This document shows, piece after piece, positions 48,401 to 61,600 of a stretch of 64,000 nucleotides of DNA. Position numbers and translations under genes: made by a program. The DNA comes from Argentina anserina. Its lineage: Eukaryota > Streptophyta > Magnoliopsida > Rosales > Rosaceae. The DNA lies in assembly GCF_933775445.1 (NCBI RefSeq), contig NW_026089478.1, forward strand, positions 1 through 64,000, in the 5' to 3' direction. The number at the start of each line of letters is the position of its first letter. Position 1 is the stretch's first letter. The notes beneath the pieces were generated by a model. The model saw nothing but the letters and a program-made list of their open reading frames with translations, ran no database searches and had not been told where the DNA came from.

Positions 48401-48640
48401 TTCATTTCTCGTTTGAGTATCTTTTTGTCAGGCTTCTGATGCGAGTTTCTATTGTATTTGAGAGTTTTGCAAGTGTGGGAGTGTGTTTCTTTCAAACTGA
48501 GTATCTTTACATCGTTTGCGTATCTTTACTTCGTTTGCGTATCTTTACTATTCCAATTGTGTATCTTTACATCGTTTGCGTATCTTTACTATTCCAATTG
48601 TGTATCTTTTCATTTCTCGTTTGAGTATCTTTCTGTAAGG

Positions 48641-50240
48641 CTTCTGATGCGAGTTTCTATTGAATTTGAGAGTTTTGCAAGTGTGGGAGTGTGTTTCTTT
48701 CAAACTGAGTATCTTTACATCGTTTGCGTATCTTTACTATTCCAATTGTGTATCTTTTCATTTCTCGTTTGAGTATCTTTTTGTAAGGCTTCTGATGCGA
48801 GTTTCTATTGAATTTGAGAGTTTTGCAAGTGTGGGAGTGTGTTTCTTTCAAACTGAGTATCTTTACATCGTTTGCGTATCTTTACTATTCCAATTGTGTA
48901 TCTTTTCATTTCTCGTTTGAGTATCTTTCTGTCAGGCTTCTGATGCGAGTTTCTATTGAATTTGAGAGTTTTGCAAGTGTGGTAGTGTGTTTCTTTCAAA
49001 CTGAGTATCTTTACATCGTTTGCGTATCTTTACTATTCCAATTGTGTATCTTTTCATTTCTCGTTTGAGTATCTTTCTGTAAGGCTTCTGATGCGAGTTT
49101 CTATTGAATTTGAGAGTTTTGCAAGTGTGGGAGTGTGTTTCTTTCAAACTGAGTATCTTTACATCGTTTGCGTATCTTTACTATTCCAATTGTGTATCTT
49201 TTCATTTCTCGTTTGAGTATCTTTCTGTAAGGCTTCTGATGCGAGTTTCTATTGAATTTGAGAGTTTTGCAAGTGTGGGAGTGTGTTTCTTTCAAACTGA
49301 GTATCTTTACATCGTTTGCGTATCTTTACTTCGTTTGCGTATCTTTACTATTCCAATTGTGTATCTTTACATCGTTTGCGTATCTTTACTATTCCAATTG
49401 TGTATCTTTTCATTTCTCGTTTGAGTATCTTTCTGTCAGGCTTCTGATGCGAGTTTCTATTGAATTTGAGAGTTTTGCAAGTGTGGGAGTGTGTTTCTTT
49501 CAAACTGAGTATCTTTACATCGTTTGCGTATCTTTACTATTCCAATTGTGTATCTTTTCATTTCTCGTTTGAGTATCTTTTTGTAAGGCTTCTGATGCGA
49601 GTTTCTATTGAATTTGAGAGTTTTGCAAGTGTGGGAGTGTGTTTCTTTCAAACTGAGTATCTTTACATCGTTTGCGTATCTTTACTATTCCAATTGTGTA
49701 TCTTTTCATTTCTCGTTTGAGTATCTTTCTGTCAGGCTTCTGATGCGAGTTTCTATTGAATTTGAGAGTTTTGCAAGTGTGGTAGTGTGTTTCTTTCAAA
49801 CTGAGTATCTTTACATCGTTTGCGTATCTTTACTATTCCAATTGTGTATCTTTTCATTTCTCGTTTGAGTATCTTTCTGTAAGGCTTCTGATGCGAGTTT
49901 CTATTGAATTTGAGAGTTTTGCAAGTGTGGGAGTGTGTTTCTTTCAAACTGAGTATCTTTACATCGTTTGCGTATCTTTACTTCGTTTGCGTATCTTTAC
50001 TATTCCAATTGTGTATCTTTACATCGTTTGCGTATCTTTACTATTCCAATTGTGTATCTTTTCATTTCTCGTTTGAGTATCTTTCTGTCAGGCTTCTGAT
50101 GCGAGTTTCTATTGAATTTGAGAGTTTTGCAAGTGTGGGAGTGTGTTTCTTTCAAACTGAGTATCTTTACATCGTTTGCGTATCTTTACTATTCCAATTG
50201 TGTATCTTTTCATTTCTCGTTTGAGTATCTTTCTGTCAGG
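48641..50240. repeat. 800-bp tandem duplication within the right array
   Basis: A unique GTGTGGTAGTGTG variant occurs at about 48981 and 49781, and the flanking monomer order matches with an 800-bp shift (48657 to 49457, 48805 to 49605). Confidence 0.8.
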
Positions 50241-50799
50241 CTTCTGATGCGAGTTTCTATTGAATTTGAGAGTTTTGCAAGTGTGGGAGTGTGTTTCTTT
50301 CAAACTGAGTATCTTTACATCGTTTGCGTATCTTTACTATTCCAATTGTGTATCTTTTCATTTCTCGTTTGAGTATCTTTTTGTCAGGCTTCTGATGCGA
50401 GTTTCTATTGTATTTGAGAGTTTTGCAAGTGTGGGAGTGTGTTTCTTTCAAACTGAGTATCTTTACATCGTTTGCGTATCTTTACTTCGTTTGCGTATCT
50501 TTACTATTCCAATTGTGTATCTTTACATCGTTTGCGTATCTTTACTATTCCAATTGTGTATCTTTTCATTTCTCGTTTGAGTATCTTTCTGTCAGGCTTC
50601 TGATGCGAGTTTCTATTGTATTTGAGAGTTTTGCAAGTGTGGGAGTGTGTTTCTTTCAAACTGAGTATCTTTACATCGTTTGCGTATCTTTACTTCGTTT
50701 GCGTATCTTTACTATTCCAATTGTGTATCTTTACATCGTTTGCGTATCTTTACTATTCCAATTGTTTATCTTTTCATTTCTCGTTTGAGTATCTTTCTG

Positions 50800-53700
50800 T
50801 AAGGCTTCTGATGCGAGTTTCTATTGTATTTGAGAGTTGTGCAAGTGTGGGAGTGTGTTTCTTTCAAACTGAGTATCTTTACATCGTTTGCGTATCTTTA
50901 CTATTCCAATTGTGTATCTTTTCATTTCTCGTTTGAGTATCTTTCTGTAAGGCTTCTGATGCGAGTTTCTATTGTATTTGAGAGTTTTGCAAGTGTGGGA
51001 GTGTGTTTCTTTCAAACTGAGTATCTTTACATCGTTTGCGTATCTTTACTTCGTTTGCGTATCTTTACTATTCCAATTGTGTATCTTTACATCGTTTGCG
51101 TATCTTTACTATTCCAATTGTGTATCTTTTCATTTCTCGTTTGAGTATCTTTCTGTCAGGCTTCTGATGCGAGTTTCTATTGAATTTGAGAGTTTTGCAA
51201 GTGTGGGAGTGTGTTTCTTTCAAACTGAGTATCTTTACATCGTTTGCGTATCTTTACTATTCCAATTGTGTATCTTTACATCGTTTGCGTATCTTTACTA
51301 TTCCAATTGTGTATCTTTTCATTTCTCGTTTGAGTATCTTTTTGTAAGGCTTCTGATGCGAGTTTCTATTGTATTTGAGAGTTGTGCAAGTGTGGGAGTG
51401 TGTTTCTTTCAAACTGAGTATCTTTACATCGTTTGCGTATCTTTACTATTCCAATTGTGTATCTTTTCATTTCTCGTTTGAGTATCTTTTTGTCAGGCTT
51501 CTGATGCGAGTTTCTATTGTATTTGAGAGTTTTGCAAGTGTGGGAGTGTGTTTCTTTCAAACTGAGTATCTTTACATCGTTTGCGTATCTTTACTTCGTT
51601 TGCGTATCTTTACTATTCCAATTGTGTATCTTTACATCGTTTGCATATCTTTACTATTCCAATTGTGTATCTTTTCATTTCTCGTTTGAGTATCTTTCTG
51701 TCAGGCTTCTGATGCGAGTTTCTATTGAATTTCAGAGTTTTGCAAGTGTGGGAGTGTGTTTCTTTCAAACTGAGTATCTTTACATCGTTTGCGTATCTTT
51801 ACTATTCCAATTGTGTATCTTTACATCGTTTGCGTATCTTTACTATTCCAATTGTGTATCTTTTCATTTCTAGTTTGAGTATCTTTTTGTAAGGCTTCTG
51901 ATGCGAGTTTCTATTGTATTTGAGAGTTGTGCAAGTGTGGGAGTGTGTTTCTTTCAAACTGAGTATCTTTACATCGTTTGCGTATCTTTACTATTCCAAT
52001 TGTGTATCTTTTCATTTCTCGTTTGAGTATCTTTTTGTTAGGCTTCTGATGCGAGTTTCTATTGTATTTGAGAGTTTTGCAAGTGTGGGAGTGTGTTTCT
52101 TTCAAACTGAGTATCTTTACATCGTTTGCGTATCTTTACTTCGTTTGCGTATCTTTACTATTCCAATTGTGTATCTTTACATCGTTTGCGTATCTTTACT
52201 ATTCCAATTGTGTATCTTTTCATTTCTCGTTTGAGTATCTTTCTGTCAGGCTTCTGATGCGAGTTTCTATTGTATTTGAGAGTTTTGCAAGTGTGGGAGT
52301 GTGTTTCTTTCAAACTGAGTATCTTTACATCGTTTGCGTATCTTTACTTCGTTTGCGTATCTTTACTATTCCAATTGTGTATCTTTACATCGTTTGCGTA
52401 TCTTTACTATTCCAATTGTGTATCTTTTCATTTCTCGTTTGAGTATCTTTCTGTAAGGCTTCTGATGCGAGTTTCTATTGTATTTGAGAGTTGTGCAAGT
52501 GTGGGAGTGTGTTTCTTTCAAACTGAGTATCTTTACATCGTTTGCGTATCTTTACTATTCCAATTGTGTATCTTTTCATTTCTCGTTTGAGTATCTTTTT
52601 GTCAGGCTTCTGATGCGAGTTTCTATTGTATTTGAGAGTTTTGCAAGTGTGGGAGTGTGTTTCTTTCAAACTGAGTATCTTTACATCGTTTGCGTATCTT
52701 TACTTCGTTTGCGTATCTTTACTATTCCAATTGTGTATCTTTACATCGTTTGCATATCTTTACTATTCCAATTGTGTATCTTTTCATTTCTCGTTTGAGT
52801 ATCTTTCTGTCAGGCTTCTGATGCGAGTTTCTATTGAATTTCAGAGTTTTGCAAGTGTGGGAGTGTGTTTCTTTCAAACTGAGTATCTTTACATCGTTTG
52901 CGTATCTTTACTATTCCAATTGTGTATCTTTACATCGTTTGCGTATCTTTACTATTCCAATTGTGTATCTTTTCATTTCTCGTTTGAGTATCTTTTTGTA
53001 AGGCTTCTGATGCGAGTTTCTATTGTATTTGAGAGTTGTGCAAGTGTGGGAGTGTGTTTCTTTCAAACTGAGTATCTTTACATCGTTTGCGTATCTTTAC
53101 TATTCCAATTGTGTATCTTTTCATTTCTCGTTTGAGTATCTTTTTGTTAGGCTTCTGATGCGAGTTTCTATTGTATTTGAGAGTTTTGCAAGTGTGGGAG
53201 TGTGTTTCTTTCAAACTGAGTATCTTTACATCGTTTGCGTATCTTTACTTCGTTTGCGTATCTTTACTATTCCAATTGTGTATCTTTACATCGTTTGCGT
53301 ATCTTTACTATTCCAATTGTGTATCTTTTCATTTCTCGTTTGAGTATCTTTCTGTCAGGCTTCTGATGCGAGTTTCTATTGTATTTGAGAGTTTTGCAAG
53401 TGTGGGAGTGTGTTTCTTTCAAACTGAGTATCTTTACATCGTTTGCGTATCTTTACTTCGTTTGCGTATCTTTACTATTCCAATTGTGTATCTTTACATC
53501 GTTTGCGTATCTTTACTATTCCAATTGTGTATCTTTTCATTTCTCGTTTGAGTATCTTTCTGTAAGGCTTCTGATGCGAGTTTCTATTGTATTTGAGAGT
53601 TGTGCAAGTGTGGGAGTGTGTTTCTTTCAAACTGAGTATCTTTACATCGTTTGCGTATCTTTACTATTCCAATTGTGTATCTTTTCATTTCTCGTTTGAG

Positions 53701-53940
53701 TATCTTTTTGTCAGGCTTCTGATGCGAGTTTCTATTGTATTTGAGAGTTTTGCAAGTGTGGGAGTGTGTTTCTTTCAAACTGAGTATCTTTACATCGTTT
53801 GCGTATCTTTACTTCGTTTGCGTATCTTTACTATTCCAATTGTGTATCTTTACATCGTTTGCGTATCTTTACTATTCCAATTGTGTATCTTTTCATTTCT
53901 CGTTTGAGTATCTTTCTGTCAGGCTTCTGATGCGAGTTTC
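50800..53940. repeat. Alternating 545/564-bp higher-order repeat (1109-bp super-unit)
   Basis: Landmarks fall at 50821, 51366, 51911, 52475, 53020 and 53584, giving steps of 545, 545, 564, 545 and 564. The 545 unit is 148 + 208 + 189 and the 564 unit is 148 + 208 + 208. The 1109-bp pair repeats from 51911 to 53020. One copy has a private TTCTAGTTTGAG change near 51870. Confidence 0.85.
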
Positions 53941-56018
53941 TATTGAATTTGAGAGTTTTGCAAGTGTGGGAGTGTGTTTCTTTCAAACTGAGTATCTTTA
54001 CATCGTTTGCGTATCTTTACTATTCCAATTGTGTATCTTTTCATTTCTCGTTTGAGTATCTTTCTGTAAGGCTTCTGATGCGAGTTTCTATTGAATTTGA
54101 GAGTTTTGCAAGTGTGGGAGTGTGTTTCTTTCAAACTGAGTATCTTTACATCGTTTGCGTATCTTTACTATTCCAATTGTGTATCTTTTCATTTCTCGTT
54201 TGAGTATCTTTCTGTAAGGCTTCTGATGCGAGTTTCTATTGAATTTGAGAGTTTTGCAAGTGTGGGAGTGTGTTTCTTTCAAACTGAGTATCTTTACATC
54301 GTTTGCGTATCTTTACTTCGTTTGCGTATCTTTACTATTCCAATTGTGTATCTTTACATCGTTTGCGTATCTTTACTATTCCAATTGTGTATCTTTTCAT
54401 TTCTCGTTTGAGTATCTTTCTGTCAGGCTTCTGATGCGAGTTTCTATTGAATTTGAGAGTTTTGCAAGTGTGGGAGTGTGTTTCTTTCAAACTGAGTATC
54501 TTTACATCGTTTGCGTATCTTTACTATTCCAATTGTGTATCTTTTCATTTCTCGTTTGAGTATCTTTCTGTAAGGCTTCTGATGCGAGTTTCTATTGAAT
54601 TTGAGAGTTTTGCAAGTGTGGGAGTGTGTTTCTTTCAAACTGAGTATCTTTACATCGTTTGCGTATCTTTACTATTCCAATTGTGTATCTTTTCATTTCT
54701 CGTTTGAGTATCTTTCTGTCAGGCTTCTGATGCGAGTTTCTATTGAATTTGAGAGTTTTGCAAGTGTGGGAGTGTGTTTCTTTCAAACTGAGTATCTTTA
54801 CATCGTTTGCGTATCTTTACTATTCCAATTGTGTATATTTTCATTTCTCGTTTGAGTATCTTTCTGTAAGGCTTCTGATGCGAGTTTCTATTGAATTTGA
54901 GAGTTTTGCAAGTGTGGGAGTGTGTTTCTTTCAAACTGAGTATCTTTACATCGTTTGCGTATCTTTACTTCGTTTGCGTATCTTTACTATTCCAATTGTG
55001 TATCTTTACATCGTTTGCGTATCTTTACTATTCCAATTGTGTATCTTTTCATTTCTCGTTTGAGTATCTTTCTGTCAGGCTTCTGATGCGAGTTTCTATT
55101 GAATTTGAGAGTTTTGCAAGTGTGGGAGTGTGTTTCTTTCAAACTGAGTATCTTTACATCGTTTGCGTATCTTTACTATTCCAATTGTGTATCTTTACAT
55201 CGTTTGCGTATCTTTACTATTCCAATTGTGTATCTTTTCATTTCTCGTTTGAGTATCTTTCTGTAAGGCTTCTGATGCGAGTTTCTATTGTATTTGAGAG
55301 TTGTGCAAGTGTGGGAGTGTGTTTCTTTCAAACTGAGTATCTTTACATCGTTTGCGTATCTTTACTATTCCAATTGTGTATCTTTTCATTTCTCGTTTGA
55401 GTATCTTTTTGTCAGGCTTCTGATGCGAGTTTCTATTGTATTTGAGAGTTTTGCAAGTGTGGGAGTGTGTTTCTTTCAAACTGAGTATCTTTACATCGTT
55501 TGCGTATCTTTACTTCGTTTGCGTATCTTTACTATTCCAATTGTGTATCTTTACATCGTTTGCGTATCTTTACTATTCCAATTGTGTATCTTTTCATTTC
55601 TCGTTTGAGTATCTTTCTGTCAGGCTTCTGATGCGAGTTTCTATTGAATTTCAGAGTTTTGCAAGTGTGGGAGTGTGTTTCTTTCAAACTGAGTATCTTT
55701 ACATCGTTTGCGTATCTTTACTATTCCAATTGTGTATCTTTACATCGTTTGCGTATCTTTACTATTCCAATTGTGTATCTTTTCATTTCTCGTTTGAGTA
55801 TCTTTCTGTAAGGCTTCTGATGCGAGTTTCTATTGTATTTGAGAGTTTTGCAAGTGTGGGAGTGTGTTTCTTTCAAACTGAGTATCTTTACATCGTTTGT
55901 GTATCTTTACTATTCCAATTGTGTATCTTTACATCGTTTGCGTATCTTTACTATTCCAATTGTGTATCTTTTCATTTCTCGTTTGAGTATCTTTTTGTAA
56001 GGCTTCTGATGCGAGTTT

Positions 56019-57000
56019 CTATTGTATTTGAGAGTTTTCCAAGGGTGGGAGTGTGTTTCTTTCAAACTGAGTATCTTTACATCGTTTGCGTATCTTTACT
56101 ATTCCAATTGTGTATCTTTTCATTTCTCGTTTGAGTATCTTTCTGTAAGGCTTCTGATGCGAGTTTCTATTGAATTTGAGAGTTTTGCAAGTGTGGGAGT
56201 GTGTTTCTTTCAAACTGAGTATCTTTACATCGTTTGCGTAACTTTACTTCGTTTGCGTATCTTTACTATTCCAATTGTGTATCTTTACATCGTTTGCGTA
56301 TCTTTACTATTCCAATTGTGTATCTTTTCATTTCTCGTTTGAGTATCTTTCTGTCAGGCTTCTGATGCGAGTTTCTATTGAATTTGAGAGTTTTGCAAGT
56401 GTGGGAGTGTGTTTCTTTCAAACTGAGTATCTTTACATCGTTTGCGTATCTTTACTATTCCAATTGTGTATCTTTTCATTTCTCGTTTGAGTATCTTTCT
56501 GTAAGGCTTCTGATGCGAGTTTCTATTGAATTTGAGAGTTTTGCAAGTGTGGGAGTGTGTTTCTTTCAAACTGAGTATCTTTACATCGTTTGCGTATCTT
56601 TACTTCGTTTGCGTATCTTTACTATTCCAATTGTGTATCTTTACATCGTTTGCGTATCTTTACTATTCCAATTGTGTATCTTTTCATTTCTCGTTTGAGT
56701 ATCTTTCTGTAAGGCTTCTGATGCGAGTTTCTATTGTATTTGAGAGTTGTGCAAGTGTGGGAGTGTGTTTCTTTCAAACTGAGTATCTTTACATCGTTTG
56801 CGTATATTTACTATTCCAATTGTGTATCTTTTCATTTCTCGTTTGAGTATCTTTTTGTCAGGCTTCTGATGCGAGTTTCTATTGTATTTGAGAGTTTTGC
56901 AAGTGTGGGAGTGTGTTTCTTTCAAACTGAGTATCTTTACATCGTTTGCGTATCTTTACTTCGTTTGCGTATCTTTACTATTCCAATTGTGTATCTTTAC
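56019..57000. repeat. Satellite block (partner about 59357-60290)
   Basis: Monomer order with private variants (CCAAGGGTGGGAG, GCGTAACTTTACTTCG, GCGTATATTTAC) recurs 3338 bp downstream. Landmark pairs are 56019/59357, 56375/59713 and 56731/60069. The edges are approximate. Confidence 0.75.
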
Positions 57001-58680
57001 ATCGTTTGGGTATCTTTACTATTCCAATTGTGTATCTTTTCATTTCTCGTTTGAGTATCTTTCTGTCAGGCTTCTGATGCGAGTTTCTATTGAATTTGAG
57101 AGTTTTGCAAGTGTGGGAGTGTGTTTCTTTCAAACTGAGTATCTTTACATCGTTTGCGTATCTTTACTATTCCAATTGTGTATCTTTTCATTTCTCGTTT
57201 GAGTATCTTTCTGTAAGGCTTCTGATGCGAGTTTCTATTGAATTTGAGAGTTTTGCAAGTGTGGGAGTGTGTTTCTTTCAAACTGAGTATCTTTACATCG
57301 TTTGCGTATCTTTACTTCGTTTGCGTAACTTTACTATTCCAATTGTGTATCTTTACATCGTTTGCGTATCTTTACTATTCCAATTGTGTATCTTTTCATT
57401 TCTCGTTTGAGTATCTTTCTGTCAGGCTTCTGATGCGAGTTTCTATTGAATTTGAGAGTTTTGCAAGTGTGGGAGTGTGTTTCTTTCAAACTGAGTATCT
57501 TTACATCGTTTGCGTATCTTTACTTCGTTTGCGTATCTTTACTATTCCAATTGTGTATCTTTACATCGTTTGCGTATCTTTACTATTCCAATTGTGTATC
57601 TTTTCATTTCTCGTTTGAGTATCTTTTCTGTCAGGCTTCTGATGCGAGTTTCTATTGAATTTGAGAGTTTTGCAAGTGTGGGAGTGTGTTTCTTTCAAAC
57701 TGAGTATCTTTACATCGTTTGCGTATCTTTACTATTCCAATGTGTATCTTTCATTTCTCGTTTGAGTATCTTTCTGTAAGGCTTCTGATGCGAGTTTCTA
57801 TTGTATTTGAGAGTTTTGCAAGCAAGTGTGGGAGTGTGTTTCTTTCAAACTGAGTATCTTTACATCGTTTCCGTATCTTTACTATTCCAATTGTGTATCT
57901 TTTCATTTCTCGTTTGAGTATCTTTCTGTAAGGCTTCTGATGCGAGTTTCTATTGTATTTGAGAGTTTAGCAAGTGTGGGAGTGTGTTTCTTTCAAACTG
58001 AGTATCTTTACATCGTTTGCGTATCTTTACTATTCCAATTGTGTATCTTTTCATTTCTCGTTTGAGTATCTTTCTGTAAGGCTTCTGATGCGAGTTTCTA
58101 TTGAATTTGAGAGTTTTGCAAGTGTGGGAATGTGTTTCTTTCAAACTGAGTATCTTTACATCGTTTGCGTATCTTTACTATTCCAATTGTGTATCTTTAC
58201 ATCGTTTGCGTATCTTTACTATTCCAATTGTGTATCTTTTCATTTCTCGTTTGAGTATCTTTCTGTAAGGCTTCTGATGCGAGTTTCTATTGTATTTGAG
58301 AGTTTTGCAAGTGTGGGAGTGTGTTTCTTTCAAACTGAGTATCTTTACATCGTTTGCGTATCTTTACTATTCCAATTGTGTATCTTTTCATTTCTCGTTT
58401 GAGTATCTTTCTGTAAGGCTTCTGATGCGAGTTTCTATTGAATTTGAGAGTTTTGCAAGTGTGGGAGTGTGTTTCTTTCAAACTGAGTATCTTTACATCG
58501 TTTGCGTATCTTTACTATTCCAATTGTGTATCTTTTCATTTCTCGTTTGAGTATCTTTCTGTAAGGCTTCTGATGCGAGTTTCTATTGTATTTGAGAGTT
58601 TTGCAAGTGTGGGAGTGTGTTTCTTTCAAACTGAGTATCTTTACATCGTTTGCGTATCTTTCCTATTCCAATTGTGTATC
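56731..58680. repeat. Satellite block (partner about 61975-63930)
   Basis: The order recurs with a shift of 5244-5245 bp (56731/61975, 57238/62482, 57950/63195, 58287/63532). Both copies carry a 4-bp duplication giving GCAAGCAAGTGTGG (about 57819 and 63064) and a GTTTAGCAAG variant, which makes common origin clear. Confidence 0.8.
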
Positions 58681-61600
58681 TTTACATCGTTTGCGTATCT
58701 TTACTATTCCAATTGTGTATCTTTTCATTTCTCGTTTGAGTATCTTTCTGTAAGGCTTCTGATGCGAGTTTCTATTGTATTTGAGAGTTTTGCAAGTGTG
58801 GGAGTGTGTTTCTTTCAAACTGAGTATCTTTACATCGTTTGCGTATCTTTACTTCGTTTGCGTATCTTTACTATTCCAATTGTGTATCTTTACATCGTTT
58901 GCGTATCTTTACTATTCCAATTGTGTATCTTTTCATTTCTCGTTTGAGTATCTTTCTGTCAGGCTTCTGATGCGAGTTTCTATTGAATTTCAGAGTTTTG
59001 CAAGTGTGGGAGTGTGTTTCTTTCAAACTGAGTATCTTTACATCGTTTGCGTATCTTTACTATTCCAATTGTGTATCTTTACATCGTTTGCGTATCTTTA
59101 CTATTCCAATTGTGTATCTTTCATTTCTCGTTTGAGTATCTTTCTGTAAGGCTTCTGATGCGAGTTTCTATTGTATTTGAGAGTTTTGCAAGTGTGGGAG
59201 TGTGTTTCTTTCAAACTGAGTATCTTTACATCGTTTGTGTATCTTTACTATTCCAATTGTGTATCTTTACATCGTTTGCGTATCTTTACTATTCCAATTG
59301 TGTATCTTTTCATTTCTCGTTTGAGTATCTTTTTGTAAGGCTTCTGATGCGAGTTTCTATTGTATTTGAGAGTTTTCCAAGGGTGGGAGTGTGTTTCTTT
59401 CAAACTGAGTATCTTTACAACGTTTGCGTATCTTTACTATTCCAATTGTGTATCTTTTCATTTCTCGTTTGAGTATCTTTCTGTAAGGCTTCTGATGCGA
59501 GTTTCTATTGAATTTGAGAGTTTTGCAAGTGTGGGAGTGTGTTTCTTTCAAACTGAGTATCTTTACATCGTTTGCGTAACTTTACTTCGTTTGCGTATCT
59601 TTACTATTCCAATTGTGTATCTTTACATCGTTTGCGTATCTTTACTATTCCAATTGTGTATCTTTTCATTTCTCGTTTGAGTATCTTTCTGTCAGGCTTC
59701 TGATGCGAGTTTCTATTGAATTTGAGAGTTTTGCAAGTGTGGGAGTGTGTTTCTTTCAAACTGAGTATCTTTACATCGTTTGCGTATCTTTACTATTCCA
59801 ATTGTGTATCTTTTCATTTCTCGTTTGAGTATCTTTCTGTAAGGCTTCTGATGCGAGTTTCTATTGAATTTGAGAGTTTTGCAAGTGTGGGAGTGTGTTT
59901 CTTTCAAACTGAGTATCTTTACATCGTTTGCGTATCTTTACTTCGTTTGCGTATCTTTACTATTCCAATTGTGTATCTTTACATCGTTTGCGTATCTTTA
60001 CTATTCCAATTGTGTATCTTTTCATTTCTCGTTTGAGTATCTTTCTGTAAGGCTTCTGATGCGAGTTTCTATTGTATTTGAGAGTTGTGCAAGTGTGGGA
60101 GTGTGTTTCTTTCAAACTGAGTATCTTTACATCGTTTGCGTATATTTACTATTCCAATTGTGTATCTTTTCATTTCTCGTTTGAGTATCTTTTTGTCAGG
60201 CTTCTGATGCGAGTTTCTATTGTATTTGAGAGTTTTGCAAGTGTGGGAGTGTGTTTCTTTCAAACTGAGTATCTTTACATCGTTTGCCTATCTTTCCTAT
60301 TCCAATTGTGTATCTTTACATCGTTTGCGTATCTTTACTATTCCAATTGTGTATCTTTTCATTTCTCGTTTGAGTATCTTTCTGTAAGGCTTCTGATGCG
60401 AGTTTCTATTGTATTTGAGAGTTTTGCAAGTGTGGGAGTGTGTTTCTTTCAAACTGAGTATCTTTACATCGTTTGCGTATCTTTACTTCGTTTGCGTATC
60501 TTTACTATTCCAATTGTGTATCTTTACATCGTTTGCGTATCTTTACTATTCCAATTGTGTATCTTTTCATTTCTCGTTTGAGTATCTTTCTGTCAGGCTT
60601 CTGATGCGAGTTTCTATTGAATTTCAGAGTTTTGCAAGTGTGGGAGTGTGTTTCTTTCAAACTGAGTATCTTTACATCGTTTGCGTATCTTTACTATTCC
60701 AATTGTGTATCTTTACATCGTTTGCGTATCTTTACTATTCCAATTGTGTATCTTTTCATTTCTCGTTTGAGTATCTTTCTGTAAGGCTTCTGATGCGAGT
60801 TTCTATTGTATTTGAGAGTTTTGCAAGTGTGGGAGTGTGTTTCTTTCAAACTGAGTATCTTTACATCGTTTGTGTATCTTTACTATTCCAATTGTGTATC
60901 TTTACATCGTTTGCGTATCTTTACTATTCCAATTGTGTATCTTTTCATTTCTCGTTTGAGTATCTTTTTGTAAGGCTTCTGATGCGAGTTTCTATTGTAT
61001 TTGAGAGTTTTCCAAGTGTGGGAGTGTGTTTCTTTCAAACTGAGTATCTTTACATCGTTTGCGTATCTTTACTATTCTAATTGTGTATCCTTACATCGTT
61101 TGCGTATCTTTACTATTCCAATTGTGTATCTTTTCATTTCTCGTTTGAGTATCTTTCTGTAAGGCTTCTGATGCGAGTTTCTATTGTATTAGAGAGTTTT
61201 GCAAGTGTGGGAGTGTGTTTCTTTCAAACTGAGTATCTTTACATCGTTTGCGTATCTTTCCTATTCCAATTGTGTATCTTTACATCGTTTGCGTATCTTT
61301 ACTATTCCAATTGTGTATCTTTACATCGTTTCCGTATCTTTACATCGTTTGCGTATCTTTACTATTCCAATTGTTTATCTTTTCATTTCTCGTCTTAGTA
61401 TCTTTATGTAAGGCTTCTGATGCGAGTTTCTATTGAATTTGAGAGTTTTGCAAGTGTGGGAGTGTGTTTCTTTCAAACTGAGTATCTTTACATCGTTTGC
61501 GTATCTTTACTATTCCAATTGTGTATCTTTACATCGTTTGCGTATCTTTACTATTCCAATTGTGTATCTTTTCATTTCTCGTTTGAGTATCTTTCTGTAA

